Of a DNA stretch of 64,000 bases, positions 35,001 to 45,611 are shown one piece after another. Source of the stretch: Erigeron canadensis. Its lineage: Eukaryota; Streptophyta; Magnoliopsida; Asterales; Asteraceae. The notes under the pieces were generated by a model that worked only from the letters and a program-made list of their open reading frames with translations, made no database searches and was not told the origin of the DNA. The first letter of the stretch is position 1. Each line of letters starts with the position of its first letter. The stretch is taken from positions 31,744,735 to 31,808,734 of the forward strand of contig NC_057769.1 in assembly GCF_010389155.1 (NCBI RefSeq), read 5' to 3'. A program made the position numbers and the translations under genes.

Positions 35001-37065
35001 CTATAGAGTGGAAGAAGTTCTCGATTTGTTGATGTCATCATCCTTAGGGGGTGGAGATAATGACGGGGATGAGACTGCTGCATGATAAGAGGATGATGCT
35101 AGTTGAGCAAGCGCTGGAATTGCACCACCTACAAAATTACAATACAACAGATTGAGTCGCTTGCAACCAAAACTGAAGTAGATGAGAAAACGGTTAGCAA
35201 TCAGATGAATTTTAATGCTTCTTATATGATAGTATCATAGTGCTATTTAACTCCTACGCACCAACTAGAGATTAAGATTACAATGCCAATTTGATGTAAT
35301 GGTACAAGGCTTATGCAAATCTATTTTTTGAAGCTAACCTGCCAATCCTGCACAAGCTGATGAGAACACTATCACAGGCGGGGCCTGCATCAGAATTTCC
35401 GGTAATAGAAAGATATTAATAGAAAATAAACATTGATAATATATGATTGGGGAACAATGGAGCTAAAAGGCTTGTACCACAACATACCAGAGATAGAGAA
35501 CCAAAAGCGTAAATCTAAATCTGTTAGACTAAAAGTGGTATAATGAGCAGGTTGGGTTAACAGGTCAAGTCATTAAAATAGTTTGGGTTAGAATATGTCC
35601 TTTCTTATACCAGTTGGGTCATGTTGACATGGAACACCTTTTGCACACAATTTTATAATTATTCCTAGATTCAAATGATTACAAATGTGTAGTAATTCAA
35701 CAATAACCTATTTAGAATAAGATGATTTAGGAGATTTTACATGACAGAGAGCATTTACAATACATTTTGTGGGACTTTCAATGTGGGTGTGGACAGAAGA
35801 AAAAAGGAATACGATTGCGGGACTTGTTGGGGATCCTAGCTTATCCAGGGCCGACTTTATTTAATCGAGGCAGAACCCTATTAGTCATGTTCTCGGAGCT
35901 ATTTTCTGAAATTTACCCGTTTAGAAATTATCATAACCGAACCAACCCATATATAAGTAAACTGGTCAAAATTTCCATCTTATATATAAAAGCTCAGACT
36001 TGTGTGAACTTATTAGCATGAGGGCCAATGCCAGTGTAATTTACTATATGTATGTTCACTGAAGAACATATGCATTAATGAACAGAAGTTATATGATACA
36101 AAACTTATAAGAGTGTCTCTTTAAGGGTACTTGATATATGGAATAACAATTAAGAACTAGTATATAAGTGAGCCTAGCTGATACTGTGTAGATTTAAAGA
36201 AAAACCAGATAGAAATTATTACACCACTGCCTTAAGGTGAATGTGCACCAAACTACAGTAGTAAAGAACTTACACCAATCAGGAAATGCAACCACATAGG
36301 TCCTCTCACTCGTCTTTGAACAACCGGCATCACTACAAGAAGGAAAACGGTGATACTACAAGTAAAGGTGAAAAGACTACTTGATCTACCAAAATTATCC
36401 CCTTGTAGATTACAATTCAATTTCAATTCCCTAGCACAACAAGTACATAATCAAGAGTAGAAACAGATTAAAACTGCACCGCACATACCTAGGTTGAATC
36501 CATAGAATGCACTTGACACACCACCGACCGCAGAACCAATCTGAGTTGCGTAAGAGAGATACATAAGTACAACTCATATATAATATAGAAAGATGAACTC
36601 GGTATACAAATGGAAGATACTGTCAAGTTATATAAAACTTTCCCCAAAATAAAGAAAAACACAGAATCGAGTTCATATATATGCATGAAAATTTGAGACG
36701 TATGTTTCATAATCATGGGCTAAAAAGCAGTACCATAGAAAAGCTATCTCTGATAAGGGGTCCAACTGTCCAAGCACTGGTTTCCTGCGATCAATCAAAA
36801 ACATATCAACACAGTACACAACACACAACAACATATGCCGAACGCAATTCATATCATATATAGGTTTCGACAATATGCCCACAACCAATTTATGTAACAA
36901 AATATAATTTTTAGTGAATACACCAAAAAAACCTTCATATCCTAAAAGGCATAAAAATAAGCTTAGTTCTTTAAAAAGAAAACGAAAGGGAGTTACCATC
37001 TCCTTGGTAAGAGGACCTGCACAATGACGGCATCTCAATGAGTTTCTAGGATCCGAATCCCCCAT
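35001..37065 (-). CDS. Small CxxC plus membrane-segment protein, function unknown
   Basis: Six exons on the minus strand: 37065-36997, 36784-36734, 36540-36489, 36332-36274, 35384-35339 and 35128-35001. Phases fit and give 134 residues. The product starts MGDSDPRNSLRCRHCAGPLT with one CxxC pair (C12, C15). It continues ETSAWTVGPLIRDSFSM and a Gly-rich segment (IGSAVGGVSSAFYGFNL). A hydrophobic block about residues 68-100 (MWLHFLIG, VIVFSSACAGLAGGAIPAL) is likely one or two membrane spans, followed by a Ser/Pro-rich acidic tail. Every splice junction is a clean GT..AG, so this is a real gene and not a chance frame. I do not recognise a named family. A non-coding first exon may end near 37533 (CAACAG|GTTTTC). 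Confidence 0.8.
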
Positions 37066-37806
37066 CTCGGCTTCGTGAAATCCAATTGTTCCTTTTTCAG
37101 TGTTCGAAACGGCAAGAGGTTAAGTATGAGCAAACAAAAATGACTTCAAAACTATACGCACGACGTTACAAGAGATGTTAAAATCATTTTTCGGCTATCT
37201 TGCTTGATCATATTTGGTTATGTTTCTCACTCATTAAAAGCAAAAATGTAGTAATTGAACTTCTTAATATTTTTTTATTTACACATTTTTCTCCGATGTG
37301 ACCTGAACTAGCTATGATTCTGAAATTAGAACTTGACTATTTTATTTATTTTTTTTCTAAATAACTATATTTGTTTTTTTGTTTTTTTCTAAATAACTAT
37401 ATTTGTTTTATAAGTATGAAATTATTTTAGTATCTGATTATATGAGTAGCATTTGGTATAATTTCATACAGAATCATGGGTGAATAAATTGGGATAAAAA
37501 AACAAAACAGAAATTGGTTGACTTAGAAAACCTGTTGAGGGGTCTTGGCTTGATTCTGATAACGCAGTGAAGATCCAGGGGGACACGATGAAGAAAAGAG
37601 TGAGATAGGAACAACAAAAATAACAAAGAGGAACTTTTGTTATGTTTTTATTTTATTTATTTAGGTCCTTTGTGTATCCAACAAACACGATTCGGGTTTA
37701 TTTAGGGCTAATAAAAACATGGTATATGTACGGGGATTGATAATATTGGTGTCATTCCTTTCGGGCAATTTACCACAACTTGCTAATTAACAAGGGTGTT
37801 TAAAAG
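37066..37806. other. Upstream region of the leftward 134-residue gene
   Basis: It probably contains the 5' leader, with a candidate leader exon and donor near 37533, and the promoter. A 39-bp direct duplication containing TTTTTTTCTAAATAACTATA occurs at about 37345-37408. No other gene is seen. Confidence 0.35.
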
Positions 37807-37814
37807 TTAAAACT

Positions 37815-38679
37815 AGTGGTGGGCAAAATTACCAAAATATCGAAACGAACCGGTATCGTACCAATAATGGTATTGAAAATTGGTACCGACAGGGATTTGG
37901 TTTCGGTATCGGTTTTAGAAATTTGGTAAAATCGGTTTCGGTCCAATCGGTTCGGTACCATTTCAGTACGGCAAAACCGATTATTAGTACCGAAAATATA
38001 GTTTCTTTAAAACATGTTATGGTATTTGTCATACTCCACGCATGCTTTATCCACAAATTGAATCTAGCCTTTCAAATACACCATGTTCTGTTGTGGTGGT
38101 ATTGTTACCTCATCATATGATGAGCTTGGACTCTGCTGCTATATATGACCGCCATTTGGGAGATAGTGTCCCATCGTATATTCAAAAACCTTTGTTCTCC
38201 AATATAATAGAAGTGGTTATTATATACATCTTTCAATTTAGAATTGATCTAGTCTTAAATGATTTCTAGTCTTAAATGAAGTATACATCTTTTAGCAAGT
38301 ATTTATACGATTTTTAATTTTTTACTTAAAAACAGATGAGGTTTTGTCTACAACATGCATGATAACATGTCTTGAATTATTGATATATATGCTAAATATG
38401 GATTATTTGCTAAATAGTCTGTCACTTTGGTATAATACTAAAACTTATTTAATCAATACATTTTTACTTAAAATTTTGACATGTCCAATACTATTTTTGC
38501 CAACTATTTTTTAGATTTTCGGTACTAAACGGTTTTGGTACCGAAAAAACGGTACCGGTACCGTATCGGTACCGTACCCATTTAATCCGTACGATATTCG
38601 GTTCTCTCTTTGGGTTATTTTCGGTTTCTGGATTAGTCGGTTTCGGCACGGTTCGGTTCTATATCAAAGACCATCCCAA
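37815..38679. mobile_element. Non-autonomous hAT-like element, CGGTACCG-rich
   Basis: TTAAAACT flanks both sides (37807-37814 and 38680-38687), a perfect 8-bp target duplication that could be read as 9 bp. Both ends carry clusters of AACCGGTA, GGTACCGAAA and TTCGGTTTCGG motifs in opposite orientation. Terminal repeats themselves are weak (AGTGGTGGGCAAA against TTGGGATGGTC). There is no transposase. Superfamily assignment rests on the 8-bp duplication and the subterminal motif style. Confidence 0.75.
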
Positions 38680-38687
38680 TTAAAACT

Positions 38688-39033
38688 ATCCTTATCCAAA
38701 AATTCGATCCAATTTTTTCAAAAAATCAGATATTTGAAATTTCGTCGATAGTGAATTTTGAAGTTTCGGATATAATTCGAAAATATCAAAAAAAAAAAAA
38801 AACCTAGTTTTTAATAAAACTTTTAATATTTCTTTATCATCTGAAAATATCCTAAATTATATGAAAAATCTATTTTCAATATTCGAAAGTATCTGAAAAT
38901 ATACTTCTTTTTAAGTTCGGATATGTATTCGAATAATGATATCCACTATTCGAAATTTCGAATATCCATTATATCCGACTTTAAAGTATTTAGTATTTGT
39001 ATAGTATGTTATGCTATTTGTAGATCATGGTAA

Positions 39034-39077
<44 letters not shown>

Positions 39078-39113
39078 CATATATATATATGTATGTATAT
39101 ATATATATAAAGA
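38688..39113. other. Gene-free AT-rich region with (TA)n tract
   Basis: TTCGAAATTTC-type motifs recur at 38690-38980 and may be part of another degraded hAT-like element. A (TA)n microsatellite occupies about 39026-39110. Confidence 0.4.
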
Positions 39114-39795
39114 GTTAATGACATACGAATATATCCACTTATGACAAAATGGTTATGTAATGTAGTGACCTACTCGGATGGCTATGTGATGTAAGATCCT
39201 TCATTTTTCGAGTTATGTGATGTATCGTGTTAACTGTTGTAAAGGTTACCGGTCACCACACTATATTACATAACTTTTTGTCATAGGTGGTTACATTCGT
39301 ATGCCATTATATATAATCATATAAATTTATTAAACCTAGAATTGATATATATAGTTTTTATATATTGAATTGAGTTTATATGGAAAGCTTTAATTGGATT
39401 TGGGTTGATTTATTTCGTTGAATTGCAATTGGATTTGAGTTTATATGTTCTTGGGCTGCTGTTAACTTCCCGATTTCGAGTTTATATGGAAATGTATTAG
39501 TTTAATACGTATTTTTTTCAATAATGGTGTTGCCGGAAAACTCATCGGAGAAGATGACCGGAGTATAAATTTTCCGGATACATTACATAACCATTTTGTC
39601 ATAGGTGGTTACATTCGTATGTCATTATCCCTTAAACTATTACCAAATTACATGTTACAACTTGAGGTACTCGATAGCATACATCACATAGCCCAAAAAA
39701 CATCAGTGCATACATCACATAGTCACCTGAGTAAGTTATTACATTATATAACCATTTTGTCATAGGTGGTTATATTGGTATGACATTATCCCAAA
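39114..39795. mobile_element. Foldback element cluster (ATGACATACGAAT family)
   Basis: A complete foldback unit lies at 39114-39310: its left end AATGACATACGAAT..GACAAAATGGTTATGTAAT mirrors its right end. Two more right-end copies follow, at about 39583-39632 and 39738-39795, both reading TTTTGTCATAGGTGGTTA. The cluster is one complete and at least two partial copies, perhaps nested. Outer boundaries are approximate. Confidence 0.7.
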
Positions 39796-40506
39796 ATCAA
39801 TTTCAATGCTTGAGCAAAAAATCACATTTTGTAATGTTTACTATTAGACTTGCCTAATGTAAGTTTTAAGTTTTAGGAATTTTCATGCTGTTAGAAATCT
39901 TTCATTTATATGCAAAAGAAAAGTACTTTTAGTGGTCATTGGGATTTTTTTAAAAAATTTCTCTTTTTTATCGTCTATAAATAGACTATAATTTCTCAAA
40001 TCAAACCACAACCAAATCTATACTTGTATCATATACCACACTTTTTCACATGGATTCAAGGAGAGGGAAGCCACAACAATAAAAACATAACTAGCGGTTC
40101 ACGAGGGCGGCGACGATGCGTATATCGACCTCATGTTCAAAGGTAATCATAATTTCAACAATAATATCAACAAGCAAGCTCACAATACTATATTCCCGAT
40201 CCACCGACTACTCAACCTCATGTTCAAAGGCAATCGCAATCTCAACCGGTGTATCCCCCCCCCCCCAACAATGAATCGTTACCAATATGTTGTGCGCCAA
40301 ACGACCGAGATAAATATGGAAAATTTGGATCCTTTTATGAAATACCGAGACCCAACACCCATTATTGACGAAGATGATGATGAATTCGTTCCTGATACAC
40401 AAGAAGATCCATTTGATATAAAACTATATCTATACTTGAATATTTGTTATTTATACATTCATAATTGTTATATGTTATATAAATTGTTATATGTTTATCG
40501 TTTATA
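39796..40506. other. Host sequence left of the solo LTR
   Basis: An open plus frame at 40133-40440 (MFKGNHNFNN..., then YRDPTPIIDEDDDEFVPDTQ) is compositionally biased. It is interrupted by the LTR insertion 70 bp after the frame ends. It could be a remnant of a transposon-associated gene, but I recognise no domain. A C13 run lies at about 40254-40266. Confidence 0.3.
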
Positions 40507-41416
40507 CGTTTTGTAACATCCCAATATTTTAAGGTAATAGGAAATTAACCCTTTTTGTAGTTTTGACATTAAATTAATTTCCTAGTATTTTGTCTTGAGT
40601 TAAGGGATTAATTTAGTTTGAGCTTTAGTGGCTAGCGGGTATTTTACCCACTAAATATGTTATGGGACGTGGCTATCAGGGAGATAAGCTAGCCACAATT
40701 CCACTTCTTTCTTATTAACAACTCCTTTCCTCTACTACATTTCTACTCCTTCTTGAACCTTCAATTCTTCTTCAAATCCATGCAATAGAAACTCAAATTA
40801 AAGAATTTTAATCTTAGAACAATAACAATAACCATCTCCATTGTAAAAGAAATTGAAATTGAGGGTTGTGAGAGGTGGTGGTGGCCGGAAATTCTAGGAA
40901 GAAAAAGGGGAAGAATTGTGATTTGATAACCCTAATTCTTTGTCTCTCATTCTTGAGGTGATGATTTCCATAACCCCAAATCTATTTGTTATTAAAATTT
41001 AGGGTTCTTAATCTTAGAATTTGGGGGTTTTGCTATTTGGGATTTTCAAGTAAAACCCTAATTAAATTTGATTGAGAAATGGTTAGTTTGATTTAAAGAG
41101 TTTGTTGGTAATGAAAATCCCTCATAGTAAGAAATCTCATACATTATGGTGTTTGACTAGTAATTTATGAAGCAAAGTTTTGTGACGAGAATTTGGAAGT
41201 TGTTGGAAAAGTGTTGAGGAGCCAAACACCATAATGTTAGAATTGAGGAAAATGCAAGTAGATACATGTAAGGGAGTTGAGTTATGGAACTCATAGATGG
41301 TATGTGTTTATTCATGTATAGGTATTGAAGATTTAATTTTCGAGCTTGTAGCCTTAGTGTCAAGTAGCTTAATTGAGGTGAGTGTATATGCATATAATCA
41401 TGTTTTTGTTATTAGA

Positions 41417-41538
41417 GGTCATAGGTGGGTAAATTCCTATGACCCATTTGATAGTTGTTAGTTGGAACTAGTAGGTGGGTAAATTCCTACTAGTCAATTT
41501 GTTTGCAAGAGCTAGTAGATGGGTAAATTCCTACTAGC
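41417..41538. repeat. Three hairpins with an identical 10-nt loop
   Basis: At 41417-41444, 41467-41494 and 41511-41538, 9-bp inverted arms flank the same TGGGTAAATT. The arms are GGTCATAGG/CCTATGACC, ACTAGTAGG/CCTACTAGT and GCTAGTAGA/CCTACTAGC. The first two stems pair perfectly; the third has one mismatch. The first stem differs from the others, with changes on both arms that keep pairing. It lies within the solo LTR. Confidence 0.9.
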
Positions 41539-42145
41539 CAAATTGTCCATGGTCATGTTGAAAATGAATGTATGTTGTTTGATATGTATATAATGGCTAG
41601 CTTGCTAAACTTTATGTGGTGCTTGATGCACAATGTTAAAATGGCATGATTATGATTATATGTGTATGCATTCACTAAGCGTAACTTACGTTTTAGTTAT
41701 TTAACTCTTTTATAGGAGTTGGTAGTAGCAAGGGTAAAGAAGCGATCGAGTGAAGTTAGAATTGGAAGCTCTTGCCATTTGGAAGGTTGGCATTTTGGAT
41801 AATTTGGGTAGATGATCCCTTTGGTACTTATTGGCTCTTGATACAAATCCCTTTTGGTTAACTTGTTTTGGAAATTCTGGAAAATTGTATTTAAATGGGT
41901 AATGCAAGTCTTGAAAGATTTGATGAATTATCCAAGTTGGGCATCCGACCCACTTGTTGAACAATGTGTTTGTAAAGCTTGTATAGATGTCAAGTCTTTT
42001 GAAATGGTGTTTTATATGTCATAAGCAGGTTTGGCTTAGTCCATGAAAGTTTGTGAAGGAAATTGGCATTTTTAGTTGAAACCATTTTGTGTTATGGTAC
42101 AGGAAAGTTAATTTTAAAAGAAAGGGGTTTTTCTGCAGGTCGTCT

Positions 42146-42308
42146 CATTGCACCGCAGTGGGCATTTGGTCATTTTGATCCGTGGGATTCCACTGCGCCG
42201 CAGTGGGTGTGTTTTGCCTCACTGCTCCGCAGTGAGCTTTTGTTCTTTATTTGCCGAAGTTTTCCACTGCGCCGCAGTGGAGGTGTTTTGCCTCACTGCG
42301 CCGCAGTG
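42146..42308. repeat. Five palindromes in a 74-bp tandem pattern
   Basis: CACTGCGCCGCAGTG or a near copy occurs at 42146, 42191, 42220, 42265 and 42294 (15 bp each). Spacings are 45, 29, 45 and 29 bp, so the array is a 74-bp repeat carrying two palindromes per unit. It sits in the last 230 bp of the solo LTR. Confidence 0.92.
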
Positions 42309-42378
42309 GGTACTAATAATAATAATAATAAAAAATTTTAATTGACTTCTATTAAAAGGTTTGGGTGCTTACACGTTT

Positions 42379-42736
42379 ATAATGCGGCGAAGTATGGATG
42401 GAAGTTTGATGAGTGATTTCTATGTTGTTTATCTATCTAGTTAGTCGTTGTTTGATTTGTTGCAACAAACTTTGTCTTTTTTAGTAGCTTATGTAATGGA
42501 CGGTTTTATGTTTTATTTATATTGTTTTATTAAATTGTTTTATGTTTTATTAAAGTGTTTGATTAAATTAGATGGAAAAAATAAAATAAAACTTGACAGG
42601 GTTGAAAAAGTCATAAATGTCCAAAAAAAAAACAGGTTGAGAGAGTTAGAAGAATAAAATAAGTTGGAAAGATGTGATTGATGAGATTTAAGAGGGTTTG
42701 AAAAATTTTATACTATGACTCCTAATGTCCTAACTT
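42379..42736. other. Host sequence right of the solo LTR
   Basis: No gene recognised. It continues the locus interrupted by the LTR. ATAATGCGGCGAAGTATGG follows the target duplication, but I cannot name a product. Confidence 0.3.
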
Positions 42737-42960
42737 TTTTTTTGTTGTTGTTTTGTTTTTTTTGAAAATTAACTTTTATTCACAAAGGAGACCACCCATA
42801 CAATATGTAGATCTCACTATTACATACAAATATTGAAAACATTCCAATCTTGCCAACTAATGTTACATTTCCTCGATCTATTTTTATACCAAAAATAACT
42901 CGTAGCCTGGATATCTTGAAGGTTTTTTTTCCTACCATTCAATCTTATGTCGTTTCTTGC
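42737..42960 (-). mobile_element. LINE 3' tail fragment
   Basis: On the plus strand a T-rich run is followed by AACTTTTATTCACAAA, and later ATTCCAATCTTGCCAA and TATTTTTATACCAAAAATAA. The layout and several blocks match the untranslated tail of the LINE at 16302-16540 (AACTTTTATTAACAAA, GTTCCAATCTTCCAAA). The coding part is absent. Confidence 0.5.
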
Positions 42961-43018
42961 ACGTCAAGGACACCTAGTGTCCTAACGACACCCCAAAAAA
43001 CCAGTGAATATATATACT

Positions 43019-43249
43019 TCTATACTATATTATAATGATCATCATACTCTCTCTCATAAAAATGTTAAATACAAAATTACCATTTTACCTTTAATAAATT
43101 AATTTACATTATCCATTATTTATCTTCTAAATTATCTCCACTATGTATTTACATCAATTACTTACACAGTTACATCCTCTACGAACATCACCACCACCAC
43201 CGCCATTACTTTCAAACCGCTGCCGCATCGTGCGGATAGTTTAACCTGA
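43019..43249 (+). mobile_element. Short non-autonomous Helitron, worn 3' end
   Basis: It begins TCTATACTATATTATAATG. It ends with ACCACCACCACCGCC, the hairpin CCGCATCGTGCGG (43222-43234) and about 14 nt to CTGA. Same family as 50344-50618. The last bases have diverged from CTAG|T, so the exact end is uncertain. Confidence 0.6.
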
Positions 43250-43415
43250 AAATATTTAACTTTTTACCAATAATCCTTCACGTTTACACTTCATTCTTGA
43301 GTTTTTATTAAAAGAAAAGAAAGGGGAAGATTGGATAGGAGAGGAAAGGATAGAAGATTACATTCAAAAAAGTCATTCTCGAGTTTGAAAGGAAACTAAA
43401 AAAAACTTGTCTGCA

Positions 43416-43610
43416 ACCACCCCCTTCCACCTGCAACCGCCACCTGCAACCCCCCTTCCCTGCAACAACCACCTGAAACCGCCACCTACAACCACCGCCT
43501 GAAACCACCACCTGCAACCGCCACCTGCAACCACCACCTGCAACCATCCCTTGCCTGAAACCGCCACCTGCAACTACCCCTTCCACCTGTAATCACCCTT
43601 CCACTTTCTT
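43416..43610. repeat. Minisatellite, CCACCTGCAACC-type unit
   Basis: About fifteen imperfect copies of a 12-15-bp unit (ACCACCTGCAACC, ACCGCCACCTGCAACC) form a C+A-rich block. The open frames on the minus strand (Gly/Val/Arg-rich) are a consequence of the repeat and are not evidence of a gene. Confidence 0.85.
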
Positions 43611-44659
43611 TTCCATCCAAATCAGGCCAAAATGGCCAGAAAACTTTTGGAGGAAAAAACCTTGATTTTTTCTTCCGCTCGTTTCTAGTGTTTTAGTCAC
43701 CTTTCAATGGCTCCCTTAATTATGCGCGAGGAATTGCCCTATTGAGTAATGGGAAGCGGGCTACTCCCCGAAAATGCCCCGCCCCTAGGTTCATTTGTCG
43801 TTGGGGCTAAAAATATTCCTTGCTAACGTTCGGCTAAGTCTTGAACCTTCGCGCTGACCGTTCGCTTTCTCAGTAGCAAAAGCGCTTCTCTTTGCCCCTT
43901 AAGTAGAAGGACAAGAAAGAGATTCTTGGTTTTCTTGCTCCCGCTTCCTCATCTGCGCTCATCAAGCCAACTTTGCTCTTTGGGAGGTGAAAGAACGGTT
44001 GAAGCGGACAGACCGCATCGAAGATATATTTATATATATACGCGGTTACGGTTATCTCGGACTGCGTTCCGGAAAAAGTAGCCTACTTGAGAAAGAAGGG
44101 GCGGGCACTCTTGTCTTTCAACCCCACTATACTATGAATAGTTGTGGGGCACTTTGTACTTACAGCCTCTACGATAAGCAAGTGAATGGGGCCGGTGCGT
44201 GGCGAACAGAACGGTTCATCAAGCCTTTTTTAGCCTTCACTCCCTAAATAGGAATAGAGCTACTTTACAAATAGGGCTAATTACTTCGCACCTGACTGTG
44301 ATAGCCCTCTCGATACCTTATTGGAGCTTGCTGAATTGCTATCGACTAAACGGAAGCCCCTTGTTAGGACGAAGATCTTTGCTCAAGAGGAAAAACTTCA
44401 TTATACGAAATAAGATAACTAACTGGCAGCTCGGCAGTCCACCGGGTGGTTTTTTTTATCCTTCCAGTTTCGAGTGTATTCTTGGATAGTTATAGCGGCC
44501 CATAAGCGCGAGATGTACCTTGTGTGTGTGTGGGGGGGGGGGGGGGGCGGTCCCATGGGCATAGTCCTTTCCAGACAAAGACCCCACTCATAGGGTGAAG
44601 GCAGCCTGGAGAATAGCTCCTAGCCTTATTCTAAGAAGGCGCATGCCATCAAACGAAAG

Positions 44660-44803
44660 GCATTGCATCAATATGGATCAAATAATCCATTGGGTGTACA
44701 TTCAGAGATGGATAAAATTGCTTTTTACCCTTATTTTTATGTAAAGGATCTAGTAGGTTGGGTAGCTTTTGCTATCTTTTTTTCCATTTTTATTTTTTAT
44801 GCC
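44660..44803 (+). pseudogene. cob: Mitochondrial cytochrome b fragment
   Basis: The plus frame reads [20 protein letters not shown] and then [19 protein letters not shown], a conserved stretch of plant cytochrome b, the complex III subunit. About 48 codons are present from a protein of roughly 390. Homology starts abruptly at 44660 and stops after FYA, where the gene normally continues PNVLGHPDNY. There is no start codon and no plausible expression. It is part of the mitochondrial insert. Confidence 0.9.
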
Positions 44804-45058
44804 GTTTTTCCCATGCCTAACCAAGACCCTATTAGGTTAGGCTTTTTCTTGAGAAGATCCACCTCAACGCATACCCTTGCGACACCGGGTCGAGATGGGG
44901 GTCGGACCATCCGATTAATAGCACTTTGCCTACTACGTTAGCAATAGTAGTAGTCTTGAAAAAAAAAACAGATCGGAAGATTCGGAAACGGAATCCACAT
45001 ATTAACGAATCTGAAGAGATAATCTTTCTTTTATCTTTATGTTCCCACTGATACCTAA

Positions 45059-45166
45059 TCAATAACAAACCATAATGGCTTTTTTAGGCCCAATTCCATC
45101 TATTTTTGTTAAGGCAATTCTGACTTGTTCATCGGCAACTAATCTAGCTCCTGAAATATATAACAT
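45059..45166 (-). pseudogene. rps13: Mitochondrial ribosomal protein S13, 5' fragment
   Basis: On the minus strand ATG 45166 reads MLYISGARLVADEQVRIALT then KIDGIGPKKAI, which is the N-terminus of plant mitochondrial S13. It then leaves the family (MVCY) and stops at 45059. Only 35 of about 116 residues remain. Its orientation is opposite to the cob piece 260 bp away. Confidence 0.88.
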
Positions 45167-45570
45167 TCTTCAACATAGGTGACAAGGAGTGAGGCCGCGA
45201 TGGAAGAGATCAAACACGGGAATAAGAAGTAATTCCATTACCTTTTTTTTCATTTTTCTAGAGGGGAACGGAGAAAGTGGACAAAATAGACTCGCATTTC
45301 TCATCGAACAAATACAGGAAAATATCCTTGTGGTTAGTGGAGAACAGCCATCGGACCGGATTTGTCGTAAAATTGAGATTCTTTCGTTTTCATCCTTATC
45401 AGAGAGGGTTGTTGAGCGGGGCTTCTTTTTGTAAAAGGGGGAGTGAGGGTTGGGGAAGGTCCCTTGGCGGGAATTCTTTTAAAATTGGGAACCTACGGCT
45501 TTTTAAGATTTTCAATACCCATGTTTCCTGAAGCGACACTTTGTTTCACTCCTTTCATTTATACTTTAAG

Positions 45571-45576
45571 CAGTCC

Positions 45577-45611
<35 letters not shown>

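Larger units (their letters stand above)
40512..42373. mobile_element. Solo LTR (LTR retrotransposon), 1.86 kb
   Basis: It starts TGTAACATCCC and ends GTGCTTACA, so the ends are TGTAA..TTACA. CGTTT flanks both sides (40507-40511 and 42374-42378), the 5-bp target duplication of an LTR retrotransposon. There is no gag or pol coding inside, and no second LTR, so the internal region has been lost by LTR-LTR recombination. TGTAACA ends are usual for Ty3/gypsy chromovirus-type LTRs; that assignment is inference. It contains two unusual repeat arrays, described separately. Confidence 0.9.

Noticed and set aside
41417..41538. CRISPR-like array
   Set aside because: Three short hairpins at 50- and 44-bp steps in a plant LTR. 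The repeats are not identical and this is nuclear eukaryotic DNA.
42063..42345. Plus-strand frames through the palindrome array
   Set aside because: Open only because of the 74-bp repeat; no start context or domain, and inside a solo LTR.
43308..43586. Gly/Val/Arg-rich minus-strand frames
   Set aside because: Generated by the CCACCTGCAACC minisatellite; any frame through such a repeat is open.
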